From contig CAWAEC010000006.1 in NCBI GenBank assembly GCA_963781155.1, positions 992,001-1,056,000 of the forward strand: a stretch of 64,000 nt of DNA, in the 5' to 3' direction. Shown piece after piece: positions 38,397 to 47,649 of this stretch. Each line of letters begins with the position of its first letter. The stretch's first letter is position 1. The notes below the pieces were generated by a model. That model was given only the letters and a program-made list of their open reading frames with translations, was not told where the DNA came from and made no database searches. Source of the stretch: PALSA-693 sp963781155 (GTDB lineage Bacteria > Actinomycetota > Acidimicrobiia > Acidimicrobiales > Palsa-688). Made by a program: the position numbers and the translations under genes.

Positions 38397-39152
38397 ATGT
38401 CTGTTGCCGACGAAGTCCGAGAATATTGGGACGCCGATAGCGTCGTCTACGACGACGCTGCGCATCATCACCCGACCGGTGCGGCCGAGCAGGCCGCCTG
38501 GACGGCTGCCCTCGCCGATTTGCTCCCCCCCGCACCCGGACGGGTCCTCGATTGCGGCGCCGGTACCGGCTTCCTGTCTCTGACCGCGGCCCGGCTCGGC
38601 CACCACGTCACCGCCCTTGACCTCTCACCTGGAATGTTGCAGCGGCTCCGCGCCAAAGCAGAGGCCGGTGGCCTGGATATCCAGGTGGTCGAAGGCCCGG
38701 CCGAACAACCACCCCCCGGAGACTTCGACGCCGTGATCGAGCGCCACCTGTTGTGGACGCTTCCGGATCCGGCAGGAGCGATGCGGGCCTGGCGGCAGGT
38801 CGCCCCAACCGGGCGTCTGGTGGTGATCGAAGGGCTCTGGGGTTCGGCCGACCCGCGGCAACGTCTTCGCGGCGTTGCCAGGCGCCTCTCCCGGCGCTCG
38901 CCATGGTCGGGCAGCGCGCAATTGCAGTCCGGCGGTCACCATGCCGAGTATCCGGTAGCCCTGCGGGAACTGATGCCGCTGGGCTCGGGCACCACACCGG
39001 CGGCGGTGACCGGCCTGATGGTCGAGGCGGGCTGGCCGGCTCCGCAATTGCGCCGGCTCCGCGACGTCGAGTGGGCATCGACGTTGGGCGTGGGGATCGG
39101 CCAGCGCCTGCTCGGCGTTCCTCCGCGCTTCGCCATCGTGGCCGGCACGTAG
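38397..39152 (+). CDS. class I SAM-dependent methyltransferase
   Basis: A 251-residue Rossmann-fold methyltransferase. Motif I is RVLDCGAGTGFLSLTAARLG and motif II VTALDLSPGMLQRLR; VEGPAEQPPPGDFDAVIERH completes the core. The C-terminal half (from residue 150) is variable and would set the substrate, which is unknown. Divergent from the MFS pump, with a 125-nt promoter region shared by both. Confidence 0.87.
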   Translation: MSVADEVREYWDADSVVYDDAAHHHPTGAAEQAAWTAALADLLPPAPGRVLDCGAGTGFLSLTAARLGHHVTALDLSPGMLQRLRAKAEAGGLDIQVVEGPAEQPPPGDFDAVIERHLLWTLPDPAGAMRAWRQVAPTGRLVVIEGLWGSADPRQRLRGVARRLSRRSPWSGSAQLQSGGHHAEYPVALRELMPLGSGTTPAAVTGLMVEAGWPAPQLRRLRDVEWASTLGVGIGQRLLGVPPRFAIVAGT

Positions 39153-39264
39153 CCTGCCCACTTCGCCAGGAACGCCGGCTCGGGACCCCGCGGGATCTCC
39201 AGTCTGCCCCCCCGCCTGCATCCAGTGAAAGTGAGAGCGAGCACGCCGGCCTACAATCCCCACC

Positions 39265-40134
39265 GTGGGGAGCGTCCTCCTTGCATTCGCGGCGGCCTTG
39301 ACAAACGCCCTGAACGTCGTCACCCAGCACGTGGCGAGCACTGCCGCGCCGGCGAAGGACAAGGGTTGGCGTCTGGCGCTGTACCTGGTCCGCAACCCGC
39401 TCTGGCTTTTTGGCGTGCTGGCCATGATCAGCAGCTTCGTGTTGCAAGCGCTGGCTCTGTACAACGGCAGGCTCTCGGTCGTGCAGTCGATTCTCGTCAC
39501 CGAGCTGGTCTTCTCGCTCGTGATCGGCCGTGTCTGGCTGAAGCGAGACGTGGTGGCCGGCGCCTGGTTATCGGCCTTCTTGACGACAGTCGGTTTGGCC
39601 GTGTTCCTCATCATGTCGGAGCCAAAGGGCGGGCACGCCGAGGCCACCAGGCAGGCCTGGTTGCCGGCCCTGCTTGCCTTCGGCGGGGTCGCGGGCATCC
39701 TGGCTTTTCTGGCCAGACAGGGCTCCCCGATCCGCCGGGCGGCCCTGTACGCCACAGCTTCGGGAATCGTGTGGGCCACTCTGGCGACGTTCCTGAAATC
39801 GGCGACGGACCTTCTCGGCGCCGATGGTGTCGTCCCGGTCCTGGAGCAGGGTGCGATCTACGGCGTGATCATCGCAGGGATCGTGGGCACGATCCTGACC
39901 CAGGCCGCCCTCCATTACGGGCCGCTGGGGGTCTCGCAACCGTTGATGGTCGTTGTCGACCCCTTCGTCAGCATCATCCTCGGCGTGTGGTTGTTCGGTG
40001 AGCACTTCACGGGAGGCTCCGTGCAGATTGCCTTCGGTGTTCTCGGATTCGCGGCGATGGTGGTGGGAGTCGTCTGTCTGGGCCGGACGGCCCCATCCTT
40101 CGAGGCCACGCCAGCGGTCTCGCCGTCAGGCTGA
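39265..40134 (+). CDS. DMT/EamA-type membrane transporter
   Basis: A 289-residue, ten-helix protein from GTG 39265. The layout of two five-helix repeats fits the drug/metabolite transporter superfamily; LVTELVFSLVIGRVWLKRD in the first repeat and VDPFVSIILGVWLFGEHFTG in the second are typical. Residues after 280 are disordered. Substrate unknown. Confidence 0.82.
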   Translation: MGSVLLAFAAALTNALNVVTQHVASTAAPAKDKGWRLALYLVRNPLWLFGVLAMISSFVLQALALYNGRLSVVQSILVTELVFSLVIGRVWLKRDVVAGAWLSAFLTTVGLAVFLIMSEPKGGHAEATRQAWLPALLAFGGVAGILAFLARQGSPIRRAALYATASGIVWATLATFLKSATDLLGADGVVPVLEQGAIYGVIIAGIVGTILTQAALHYGPLGVSQPLMVVVDPFVSIILGVWLFGEHFTGGSVQIAFGVLGFAAMVVGVVCLGRTAPSFEATPAVSPSG

Positions 40135-40135
40135 C

Positions 40136-40443
40136 CGAGGCCGCCGCACAACGCTTCGGTCAACCGGTATCTCGCGTGTCCGGCTGCCGCCCCGCGGTCA
40201 TCAGCACGAGCTGACTCGTCGACCAACCGAAAACGCTCGGCCTTACCCCCACCTGACTTGGGGTTCATGATCAGCACCGGATGGGTCGGTCCGGACCCCG
40301 CCAGGGCTGGGACACGGGCGGGTCTGCTGGGGCGTGATTGCCGGCCCAGCGCAAACCGGGCCGACGCAGCGGAAGCAAACATCAGGACGATCGCTAACGA
40401 GAGCTGCGACACGACGAGCCAGCGCCGGGCGGGCGTCGCTCAT
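40136..40443 (-). pseudogene. N-terminal relic of a diacylglycerol kinase family gene
   Basis: An ATG at 40443 begins MSDARPALARR; a shifted frame then reads RRWLVVSQLSLAIVLMFASA and HPVLIMNPKSGGGKAERFRL, the nucleotide-binding NPxSGGGK start of lipid/diacylglycerol kinases. The catalytic GGDGT region and everything after are absent. The remainder of this 334-base gap holds nothing else. Confidence 0.6.
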
Positions 40444-40468
40444 TGGAGCCCCTTCTCCGCTAACTCTT

Positions 40469-40678
40469 TTACTCCTTGGCGAGCATCACCTCGGTTGCCT
40501 TGATCACAACTGTCACCGGGTCACCAGGTGCGAAGCCGAGTTCGACGGCCGCCTCACGGGTGATGGCGGCGGTGATGGTCTGGCCGTCGGGTAGGTTCAC
40601 CTTTACCGTCGACATCACTTCGCCGTGCGTGACCGCGTCCACGGTCGCCGTGAGCTGGTTTCGTGCGCTGAGCTGCAT
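40469..40678 (-). CDS. molbindin-like Mop/TOBE-domain protein
   Basis: A 69-residue protein from ATG 40678 with AGGAGG upstream. MQLSARNQLTATVDAVTHGE and VMSTVKVNLPDGQTITAAIT define a single Mop (TOBE) domain. These form hexamers that bind molybdate or tungstate. The adjacent gene carries the same domain fused to a regulator, so both probably respond to the same oxyanion. Confidence 0.9.
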   Translation of the reverse strand: MQLSARNQLTATVDAVTHGEVMSTVKVNLPDGQTITAAITREAAVELGFAPGDPVTVVIKATEVMLAKE

Positions 40679-40752
40679 GACGCCTCCTGTCTCATTGTCG
40701 TGTCGTTGTCGTGTACCCGGGCGGGCAAGCACTCAGTCGGGCTCCGGGGAGA

Positions 40753-41673
40753 TCAGGATGGCTTCGCCACGATGACCTCGGTGGACTTGATGACCATAAG
40801 GACGCAGTCGCCTGGCGTGAGGTCGAGGTCCTCGGCGGCGTCGTTCGTAATTGCCACGGTCAGGAGCTGCGGAGCGTCCACGACAGCTTTGACCGTCGAC
40901 ATCACCGGGCCGTGGTTGACGGCCGTCACGCCGGCCCGTAGCTGGTTGCGGGCGCTCAGGCGAAGCTCGGCCGGCCGTGGCGCCGTGGTGGTGGTCGCCC
41001 GGGCTGGTGCCGTGTTCTCCCCTGCCGCACCTCTGCCGTCGGCCCGTTTCGCTGCGGACGACGTTCCGGCTCCGGCCGGCTCTGTCGCAACCAGCGTCTC
41101 GGGCTCGGGCCCACCGGGAACGTCTGAGCCGATGGCAGCGTCCAGGAACCGACGCACGGCTTGGGCCTGTTCGCACCGCCACGCTTCGACGAACCCCACG
41201 TCCCCTGCTGGCGAGGTGAGCCCCGAGATTGTCGGTTCGAACACTTCCCGCTGGGCAATGAGTAGCGACGTGATCTCGAGTCCGGCTCGCTGGCGCAGGG
41301 CAAGCTTGATCAGCAGCTCGGTGCGGACATCACGGAGATGCTCGACCGGGGTGGCCAGCCAGCGCTGGGCGATGCGCCGGCCAGAAGCCGTCGGAGCCAG
41401 CAGTACCCGATCGCGGCCATGGCCCGGGGTGTGGCCGCGGCGGGACACCAGCGCTTTGTCGACCAAACCGTCGATGGCCCGGTAGCTCAGGGGGCGGCTC
41501 AAGCTCCAGATGCGGCCGAGCTCACCACCCGGAGCCAGGAGCGTGCCCAGAGCCCAACCGTGCGAGTTCCCTTCTACCACGAGCGCCAGGCAGACATGCT
41601 CCGCGAACGACAGCTCCGGCGCCGGCGGGTCATCAGGGCGCTTGGGACGGGTTCTGGTGGAGGTCGACGGCAA
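40753..41673 (-). CDS. PadR-type regulator fused to a C-terminal Mop/TOBE domain
   Basis: A 306-residue two-domain protein. The N-terminus is a PadR winged helix (ELSFAEHVCLALVVEGNSHG, YRAIDGLVDKALVSRRG), followed by its helical dimerisation region to about residue 180. An Ala/Thr-rich linker leads to a Mop domain (RLSARNQLRAGVTAVNHGPV, PGDCVLMVIKSTEVIVAK) homologous to the small protein 74 nt downstream. ModE proteins pair a LysR-type helix-turn-helix with Mop; a PadR version is unusual. Likely a molybdate- or tungstate-sensing repressor. The apparent start is TTG 41673. Confidence 0.85.
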   Translation of the reverse strand: MPSTSTRTRPKRPDDPPAPELSFAEHVCLALVVEGNSHGWALGTLLAPGGELGRIWSLSRPLSYRAIDGLVDKALVSRRGHTPGHGRDRVLLAPTASGRRIAQRWLATPVEHLRDVRTELLIKLALRQRAGLEITSLLIAQREVFEPTISGLTSPAGDVGFVEAWRCEQAQAVRRFLDAAIGSDVPGGPEPETLVATEPAGAGTSSAAKRADGRGAAGENTAPARATTTTAPRPAELRLSARNQLRAGVTAVNHGPVMSTVKAVVDAPQLLTVAITNDAAEDLDLTPGDCVLMVIKSTEVIVAKPS

Positions 41674-41758
41674 CGCGACGACATTACTCAGCGGGGCGGC
41701 AACGAAGGCAGAGCACAGCCCGGTCGGCGGCAGATGCTGACTCGGTGGGCTCAGAGGG

Positions 41759-42740
41759 CTACTGCCCGGAGCGAAGGATGCAACGAAAGCCGATGTGGCT
41801 GCTCGTGGTGTCGATTGTCTGCCCCTGGCGCGCGGCCGGACGGTAACGCAGGCAGTAGTTGGGCGCGCACAGGTGGGAACCGCCCTTGATGACCCGGCGG
41901 GGTATCTGTGGCCCGGATGCGGCCAGGTCGTAGCTATGCGCCGGCGAGGTCACCCGGGGGTTGTGGGGAGCGCAACACGGGCGGTCGGACTCCGCGGTGT
42001 GGTCCGGGGTGAAGAAGTCCGATGTCCACTCCCACACGTTTCCGGCCATGTCATAGAGGCCGTACCCGTTCGCCGGGAACGTCTTGACGGGCGAGGTCCG
42101 CTCGTATCCATCGAGGAGCAGGTTTTGCCAAGGGAACGCCCCCTGCCAGGTGTTGGCCATCATCCGTCCCTTTGGCGCGAACTCGTCGCCCCAGCAGAAG
42201 ACCTTCTCCTCGAGTCCCCCGCGCTGCGTACTCCCATTCGGCTTCAGTCGGCAGGTCCTTGCCGGCCCATGCCGTATAGGCGCACGCGTCCGCGTACGAG
42301 ACGTGGGTCACCGGGTGGCGCTCCCGACCGTGCAGGGTCGAACCCGGGCCTTCGGGATGGCGCCAATCGGCCGCCGGCGTCCAGCTCCACCAGTTGTGTA
42401 CGTCCGAAAGGTCGACCGGTCCGCTGCTCCCGGTGAAGACCAGAGATCCGGGCACCAGAAGCTCCGGAAGCGCCTCGGGGTAGGCGGCCGGGTCTGGCGG
42501 TTGCTCCGCCCAGCTGACATGGCCGGTCGCCTTCACAAACCGGCGGAACTGTGCGACCGTCACCGGATGTTGATCCACCCAGAAGCCGTCCACCGACACG
42601 TGACGAACAGGACGCTCCTCCGGGTAGAAGTCCGTGGACCCCATGAGAAATTCGCCGGCAGGCACCCACACCATGTCTTTGAGGGTCTCGCGCGCACCGC
42701 CGGCCACGACCGGGAAGCTAGCGGACGATCCGGCTGGCAA
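41759..42740 (-). CDS. formylglycine-generating enzyme/sulfatase-modifying factor, frameshifted
   Basis: About 327 residues after repair. The N-terminal half (MVWVPAGEFLMGSTDFYPEE, HPVTHVSYADACAYTAWAGK, LPTEAEWEYAARG) and C-terminal half (YDMAGNVWEWTSDFF, GGSHLCAPNYCLRYRPAAR, HIGFRC) meet at a C5 run (42216-42220 on the plus strand), one base out of frame. The active-site pair in LCAPNYC matches true aerobic FGEs, which convert a sulfatase Cys to formylglycine, rather than Cys-less relatives. No sulfatase gene lies in this window. The start (TTG 42740 or ATG 42674) is uncertain. Confidence 0.85.
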
Positions 42741-42797
42741 CCACCAGCACTATGCTCCCGTCGCAGTGATCCGTACACGTGACAAGGGGAATCGCAG

Positions 42798-43242
42798 GTG
42801 ACCGACGAGCAACCACTGGGGCCGATCAGCTACCTGAATTGTTGAGTTCCCGGGCAACAAGATGACCGGCGAGGGGTTCCCCATCCTCCTCGACCTTGTC
42901 GACCGGGGGGTGATCCGCATCCTGGACCTGATGTTCGTGACCCGCGACGGAGATGGGGGAGTCCGGGCCGTCGAGCTCCGCGACATCGACGCGGACGGAC
43001 AGTTTGACCTCGCCGTTTTCGAAGGAGCTTCGGCGGGGCTTCTGGATGAAGACGACCTCGCTGAGGCAGGGGCGGCAATCTCACCTGGCTCTTCTGCAGG
43101 CGTCCTGATCTTCGAGAACCGGTGGGCCACCCCATTTGTCCAGGCGTTACGGCGCGGCGGAGCTGAGCTCATTTCTGCGGGCTACATTCCGCAAGACGAC
43201 CTCGCGGCGGCGCTCGAGGCCACCGAGACTGCTGGCGACTGA
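42798..43242 (+). CDS. DUF6325-like protein, frameshifted near the N-terminus
   Basis: GTG 42798 gives MTDEQPLGPISYL, then a stop. Removing one A at 42837-42838 joins it to IVEFPGNKMTGEGFPILLDL and the rest (DLMFVTRDGDGG, VLIFENRWATPFVQALRRGG, SAGYIPQDDLAAALEA), about 147 residues. This is the DUF6325/DUF1269-like family of small actinobacterial proteins thought to bind or regulate membrane partners; the function is unknown. An internal ATG at 42862 would give a shorter product. Confidence 0.7.
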
Positions 43243-43277
43243 CCAAGGAACGTCAAACTCCGGTCATGTGAGCTGAG

Positions 43278-43802
43278 GTGCACTTCCACCTCACCATCGA
43301 TCGCGCCACCCGCACGGATTTGCTCCGTGAGGCCACGACGATGGTTCTTTATGTTTCGGTGGTCGAGATCGCCGAGTTGGCCGCCCTCCCAGAAACGCAC
43401 TTCGCCAACGGTCGAGTGACCGGTCCTGCCGGCGGAGAGCTGCTTGCCATCGTGTGGGGCACCGCGGTCGGGCTGGCCCTGGCCCACTGGTTCGCTTTCC
43501 GGGTTGCGGCTCCCGCCTTTCGTGGGGAGCACCTCACGAACCACGATGCGCTCGTCGGCCTGGCCCACCTCAGCGGGGCGATGTTTGTTGCGGCGCTGTC
43601 GAGCCTGCCGGCGCTGTTTCTGTCGGACGCCCGCGCCCAGGAGACGACGGGGGACGTCCCGGCCCTCCTCGTTGGCGTGGTCGGATACCTGATCTCTCGC
43701 CACAGCGGATCGTCCCGGTTGGCTGCGTTTTGCTACGGCGTGGTCGCGCTGGCCCTTGGGGTGCTGGTCGCGTTCGTGAAGAGCTCCCTGTCGGCACATT
43801 GA
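43278..43802 (+). CDS. hypothetical four-helix membrane protein
   Basis: A 174-residue protein from GTG 43278. Hydrophobic segments at about residues 20-38, 56-76, 92-115 and 126-168 predict four helices; IVWGTAVGLALAHWFAFRVA and FCYGVVALALGVLVAFVKSS are clear. Charged residues between them (ETHF, RGEHLTNHD) fit loops. No family recognised. Confidence 0.65.
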   Translation: MHFHLTIDRATRTDLLREATTMVLYVSVVEIAELAALPETHFANGRVTGPAGGELLAIVWGTAVGLALAHWFAFRVAAPAFRGEHLTNHDALVGLAHLSGAMFVAALSSLPALFLSDARAQETTGDVPALLVGVVGYLISRHSGSSRLAAFCYGVVALALGVLVAFVKSSLSAH

Positions 43803-43817
43803 AGAGGCGTCCCGGGG

Positions 43818-43870
43818 CCGCCGTCGCCGCCGTCGCCGGTGTCGCCGGTGTCGCCGCGGTCGCCGCCGTT
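43818..43870. repeat. degenerate GCC/GTC-rich microsatellite
   Basis: Six- and nine-base units (GCCGCCGTC, GTCGCCGGT) recur for about 50 bases between the membrane-protein stop and the LLM gene. On the minus strand it is a GGCGAC repeat. Non-coding; prone to slippage. Confidence 0.6.
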
Positions 43871-43934
43871 GCTCCGTCTCGGCCACGGTGTTACGGTCCT
43901 TTGGTCCGGAAACACGTAACGCGGGGGGTGACCG

Positions 43935-45176
43935 ATGAAGTCCATCTTCTTCCACCTGATGCCCTACAGGGATCTACCGCCGGATTTCGAGGATCGGTAT
44001 GAGAGTGTTTGGGTTACGCCACCCAACAGCGTCTTGTGCGACCCGGCCCAGGTAGCTCAGTACTACAAGTGGAACCTGGACGAGCTCGAGCTCGCCGACC
44101 GGCTGGGCTTCGACGGTCTCGGCGTCAACGAGCATCACCAGAACGCCTATGGCTTCATGGCCTCGCCGAATCTGATGGCGGCTGCCTTGGCCCGGCGCAC
44201 TCCCAACAACAGCGCCATCCTGGTGCTCGGCAACACTCTGGCGCTGTACCAGCCGGCGCTTCGGGTTGCCGAGGAGTTCGCCATGCTCGATTGCATGACG
44301 GACGGCCGCCTGGCCGCGGGCTTCCCGGTCGGCACCTCCATGGACGTCAATCGCTGCTATGGCGTCACGCCCAGCGAGACCCGGCCCCGCTTTTACGAAG
44401 CCCACGATCTGATCATGAAGGCATGGACACAGCCAGGGCCCTTCACGTTCAACGGCCGATTCAACCAGCTCCGCTACGTGAACCCCTGGCCCCAGCCGCT
44501 GCAAAAGCCGCATCCGCCGGTATGGCTGGCGGGTGGGGGATCAGTCGAGACCTGGGAGATGGCGGTCAAAAACGACTACACGTACAGCTACCTCAGTTTC
44601 TTCGGATACCAGTTCGCCAAGAAGCTGATGGACGGGTTCTGGGAGACGGCGGCCCGGCTGGGCGCGGACGAGAACCCGTTTCGAGCCGGGATGGCGCAGC
44701 AGATCTGCGTGGCCGAAACGGACGCCCAGGCCGAGAAGGACTACCTGGAGCACGTCACGTACTTCTTCAAGAAGTGCCTGCACATCCCTGGATACTTCTT
44801 CGAGACGCCCGGCTATCGGACCAGACGGAGCACCGAGTTCGCCCTGAGGACCAACCGACCTGACGACATCGCCAAGGTGGCCAGCATGGAAAGGGACTGG
44901 AAAACCCTGGTCGACCAGGGCTTCATCATTGCTGGCAGCCCGGACACCGTGGCGGATCGCCTTATCGACGCCGCCAAAGGCCTCCGGATCGGCAACCTCA
45001 TCGCCTTACTCCAGATCGGCTCCATGGGGCATGAGCTCACGGAAAAAAACTTGACCCTCTTTGCCGAGGGCGTCATACCCAAGATCAAGCATCTGTGGGA
45101 TGCGGAGGGTTGGGAGCACCGATGGTGGCCCCAGGGAGCCAGGCAGGGCGTGCCCGCGGCTCCGGTCGCCCCGTGA
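43935..45176 (+). CDS. LLM-class (luciferase-like) flavin-dependent oxidoreductase
   Basis: A 413-residue luciferase-like monooxygenase with a GGGGGGTGACC ribosome-binding region. The N-terminus MKSIFFHLMPYRDLP and the motif FDGLGVNEHHQNAYGFMASP identify the large LLM subgroup whose members oxidise alkanes or hydrocarbons and similar compounds; DGRLAAGFPVGTSMD and KPHPPVWLAGGGS are flavin-site loops. It shares a GTGA start/stop overlap with the next hydrolase gene. Confidence 0.9.
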   Translation: MKSIFFHLMPYRDLPPDFEDRYESVWVTPPNSVLCDPAQVAQYYKWNLDELELADRLGFDGLGVNEHHQNAYGFMASPNLMAAALARRTPNNSAILVLGNTLALYQPALRVAEEFAMLDCMTDGRLAAGFPVGTSMDVNRCYGVTPSETRPRFYEAHDLIMKAWTQPGPFTFNGRFNQLRYVNPWPQPLQKPHPPVWLAGGGSVETWEMAVKNDYTYSYLSFFGYQFAKKLMDGFWETAARLGADENPFRAGMAQQICVAETDAQAEKDYLEHVTYFFKKCLHIPGYFFETPGYRTRRSTEFALRTNRPDDIAKVASMERDWKTLVDQGFIIAGSPDTVADRLIDAAKGLRIGNLIALLQIGSMGHELTEKNLTLFAEGVIPKIKHLWDAEGWEHRWWPQGARQGVPAAPVAP

Positions 45177-45958
45177 CCGTGGTCGCACCCGCGGAGGAGA
45201 TCGTCGAGCTCCAGTCCGGAAAGTGGAAGACCCGGATCCTCACGGCCGGCGAGGGAGCGCCGGTGGTGTTCCTGCACGGCAGCGGGGGACTGCAGTGGGA
45301 CCCGTGGCTGGATGATCTGGCCGCTCGCTATCGTGTCGTGGCCCCGGAACACCTCGGTTCGGGCGCGTCGCAGGGAATCGAGCATCTCGAGGACGTCCTC
45401 GACCTGGTGCTCTACTACGCAGAGTTGTTCGACGCCCTCGACCTGCCCTCCCCGGCGGTGGTGGGCCACTCCTTCGGCGGCATGGTCGCCGCCGAGATCG
45501 CCGCCGTCAACCCGGAGCGGGTCCGGAAACTGGTGCTGATCGATCCGATTGGCTTGTGGCTGGACGACCACCCGATTCCCGACATCTCCGCCATCCCCCC
45601 CAGAGAGCTGGCTGGCCTGGTGTTCGCCGACCCGACCGGACCGGCCGCGGCGCGCCTGGCCGTCCCCGACCCGCGGGACCCGGAGGCGCTCTTCCAGGCT
45701 TCCCTGTTGATGGCGAGCATCCTGCAGTTCATATGGCCGCTGCCGGACAAAGGCCTCCGGCGCCGCTTGTATCGGGTGCAGGCCGACACGCTCGTGTTGT
45801 GGGGTGCCCAGGACCGTTTGGTCGATCCTGCCTATGGACCGGAGTTCACGGCAGCGATTGCTCGGGCCCGCCTCAGCGTGATTGACGGAGCCGGCCACCT
45901 GCCCCAGATCGAGCAGCCGGCCGAGGTGGTTTCGCTGGTCAGCGCCTTCCTCGGCTGA
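45173..45958 (+). CDS. alpha/beta hydrolase
   Basis: A 261-residue hydrolase. The oxyanion loop is VVFLHGSGGLQWDP, the nucleophile elbow VVGHSFGGMVAAE (Ser), the acid VLWGAQDRLVDP (Asp) and the terminal His GAGHLPQIEQP. GTG 45173 overlaps the preceding stop (GTGA), so it is coupled to the LLM oxidoreductase; together they resemble Baeyer-Villiger-type oxidation plus ester hydrolysis. Substrate unknown. Confidence 0.9.
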   Translation: MTVVAPAEEIVELQSGKWKTRILTAGEGAPVVFLHGSGGLQWDPWLDDLAARYRVVAPEHLGSGASQGIEHLEDVLDLVLYYAELFDALDLPSPAVVGHSFGGMVAAEIAAVNPERVRKLVLIDPIGLWLDDHPIPDISAIPPRELAGLVFADPTGPAAARLAVPDPRDPEALFQASLLMASILQFIWPLPDKGLRRRLYRVQADTLVLWGAQDRLVDPAYGPEFTAAIARARLSVIDGAGHLPQIEQPAEVVSLVSAFLG

Positions 45959-46014
45959 CTGTCCTTGGCGGCAGGGGGGACCGCAACCCCAAACCGCCCC
46001 GGCGTACCCTTCGT

Positions 46015-46235
46015 CGCCCACCTTGCCCGCCCGCCGTGCCCGCCCGCCGTGCCCGTCGTGCCCACCCGCCTTTTGCGCCCCGTTGGCGCCCGTCGTGCGC
46101 ACCAACCGTGCCCACCCGCCCCAAACTGGGCACGCCGAACCAACTCGGGCACGCTAAGCGGCAAAAACCCGGCCAAACCCTGCCCACTTGCCCCCACCGT
46201 GCCCACCCGCCGCCAAGTGGGCACGCCCGGATACC
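46015..46235. repeat. degenerate GTGCCCACCCGCC tandem repeat region
   Basis: CCCACCCGCC and GTGCCC units recur irregularly about ten times. The minus strand is correspondingly G-rich (GTGGGCACG units). GGGCACGC occurs in several copies. It fills most of the 410-base gap between the hydrolase and dinB; no gene seen. Confidence 0.6.
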
Positions 46236-46339
46236 AACCCCCGACCCCGCACCGGCAGGCCGCCCCATAGACGCGCCCGCCGGCGACCTTCTCCGCAGAC
46301 GGTTTACCCAACCGACGACCTCTTTTTCCATCTAGCTAC

Positions 46340-46353
46340 CGAACAGGTGTTCG
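46340..46353. promoter_or_regulatory. LexA (SOS) box upstream of dinB
   Basis: CGAACAGGTGTTCG is a perfect palindromic actinobacterial LexA site (CGAAC-N4-GTTCG). It lies 15 nt before the dinB start, so LexA should repress dinB until DNA damage. Confidence 0.88.
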
Positions 46354-46368
46354 ATTAAGCTCAAGCAG

Positions 46369-47649
46369 ATGCCATCGCGTCGAGCGGCGGTCGCGGCCAC
46401 GATCCTGCACGCGGACCTTGACGCCTTCTACGCCTCGGTCGAGCAGCTGCTCGACCCCGAACTGCGAGGCCGGCCCATCGCCGTCGGTGGGGGCGTGGTC
46501 CTGGCGGCCTCCTACGAGGCCCGGGCCTTCGGCGTTCGCGCGGGTATGCCCGGCTGGCGAGCCCGGCGTCTCTGTCCGAGTTTGCGCTTCGTGGGCGGGC
46601 ACTTCCGCGACTACCAGCGCCTCGGAGACCAGGTTATGGAGGTGCTGAGGGACTTCACGCCGCTGGTCGAGCGGGTGTCGATCGATGAGGCGTTCCTGGA
46701 TGTAGCGGGAGCGGTCCATCTGTTCGGCTCGCCGGCGGAGATTGGCATGGCCATCCGGCAGCGGGTCCGGGACCAGCTGGGCCTGGCCGTGTCGGTCGGG
46801 GTTGCGACAACGAAGCACCTAGCCAAAGTGGCATCCCAGGTGGCCAAGCCAGACGGGCTGGTTGTGGTGGAGGCGGGCCAGGAGCGCGCCTTTCTCGAGC
46901 CGCTCCCGGTCGAGCTCATCTGGGGTGTTGGGCCGGTGACACACACGCGCCTGGCAGGGAAGGGGATCCGCACGATCGGGGAACTGGCGGCGACCGGTGC
47001 CCCGCTGCTCGAGCAACTACTGGGGAACGCGGCGGGAGCCAAGCTGGCGAACCTGTCGGCGAACGTGGATTTGCGCCGTGTGCACGGTGGGCGAGCGGCA
47101 GTGTCGGTCGGTGCTCAGGCGGCACTCGGGCGGAGGGACGTCGATCCGGGGCTGGTGCGCGGCACTCTCGCCTACCTGGCCGACCGCGTGGCCGGGCGGC
47201 TGCGCGCATCCGGCCTGGCCGGGCGGACGGTCACGGTGCGCGTCCGCCTCGGAGAGCTGCGGTCGGTCACCCGCTCAGCGACGGCCTACGCGGCGCTCTC
47301 GAGCACGCTGACCCTGACCGAGATGGCAACCGAGCTGGCCAGGGCGGCTCTGGCCGAGACGCGAGCTCGCCAGATCACGTTGCTGGGGCTGTCGGTCACG
47401 AATCTGATGGTGGAGCCGGCACATCAGCTCGAGTTGGCTCTTCCCATGTCGGATGATCCGCACCGGCCGGGCAGCGCGTCGGGTCAGGCTCGTTGGAAGG
47501 TGGATCGTTCAGTGGACGCCATCCGGGCCCGTTTCGGCCGCGATGCCGTCGGCTACGCCGCGGTCGAGTTGTCAGAGCAGCGCCTCGCGGGAGTGCCTGA
47601 GGCTTTCCGTGAGCTGGCGGAACACCGGGACGACGCTGAGGTTCGGTAG
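46369..47649 (+). CDS. dinB: DNA polymerase IV (Y-family)
   Basis: A 426-residue translesion polymerase. Catalytic acids are in ILHADLDAFYASVEQ and ERVSIDEAFLDVAG; steric-gate and fingers residues in SYEARAFGVRAGMP; the helix-hairpin-helix thumb in WGVGPVTHTRLAGKGIRTIG. A C-terminal HQLELALPM resembles a beta-clamp motif. SOS induction via the LexA box just upstream. Confidence 0.94.
   Translation: MPSRRAAVAATILHADLDAFYASVEQLLDPELRGRPIAVGGGVVLAASYEARAFGVRAGMPGWRARRLCPSLRFVGGHFRDYQRLGDQVMEVLRDFTPLVERVSIDEAFLDVAGAVHLFGSPAEIGMAIRQRVRDQLGLAVSVGVATTKHLAKVASQVAKPDGLVVVEAGQERAFLEPLPVELIWGVGPVTHTRLAGKGIRTIGELAATGAPLLEQLLGNAAGAKLANLSANVDLRRVHGGRAAVSVGAQAALGRRDVDPGLVRGTLAYLADRVAGRLRASGLAGRTVTVRVRLGELRSVTRSATAYAALSSTLTLTEMATELARAALAETRARQITLLGLSVTNLMVEPAHQLELALPMSDDPHRPGSASGQARWKVDRSVDAIRARFGRDAVGYAAVELSEQRLAGVPEAFRELAEHRDDAEVR

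Noticed and set aside
38272..38535. Extension of the DHA2 pump upstream of ATG 38271
   Set aside because: Arg-rich, overlaps the divergent methyltransferase gene, and ATG 38271 has a good ribosome-binding site.
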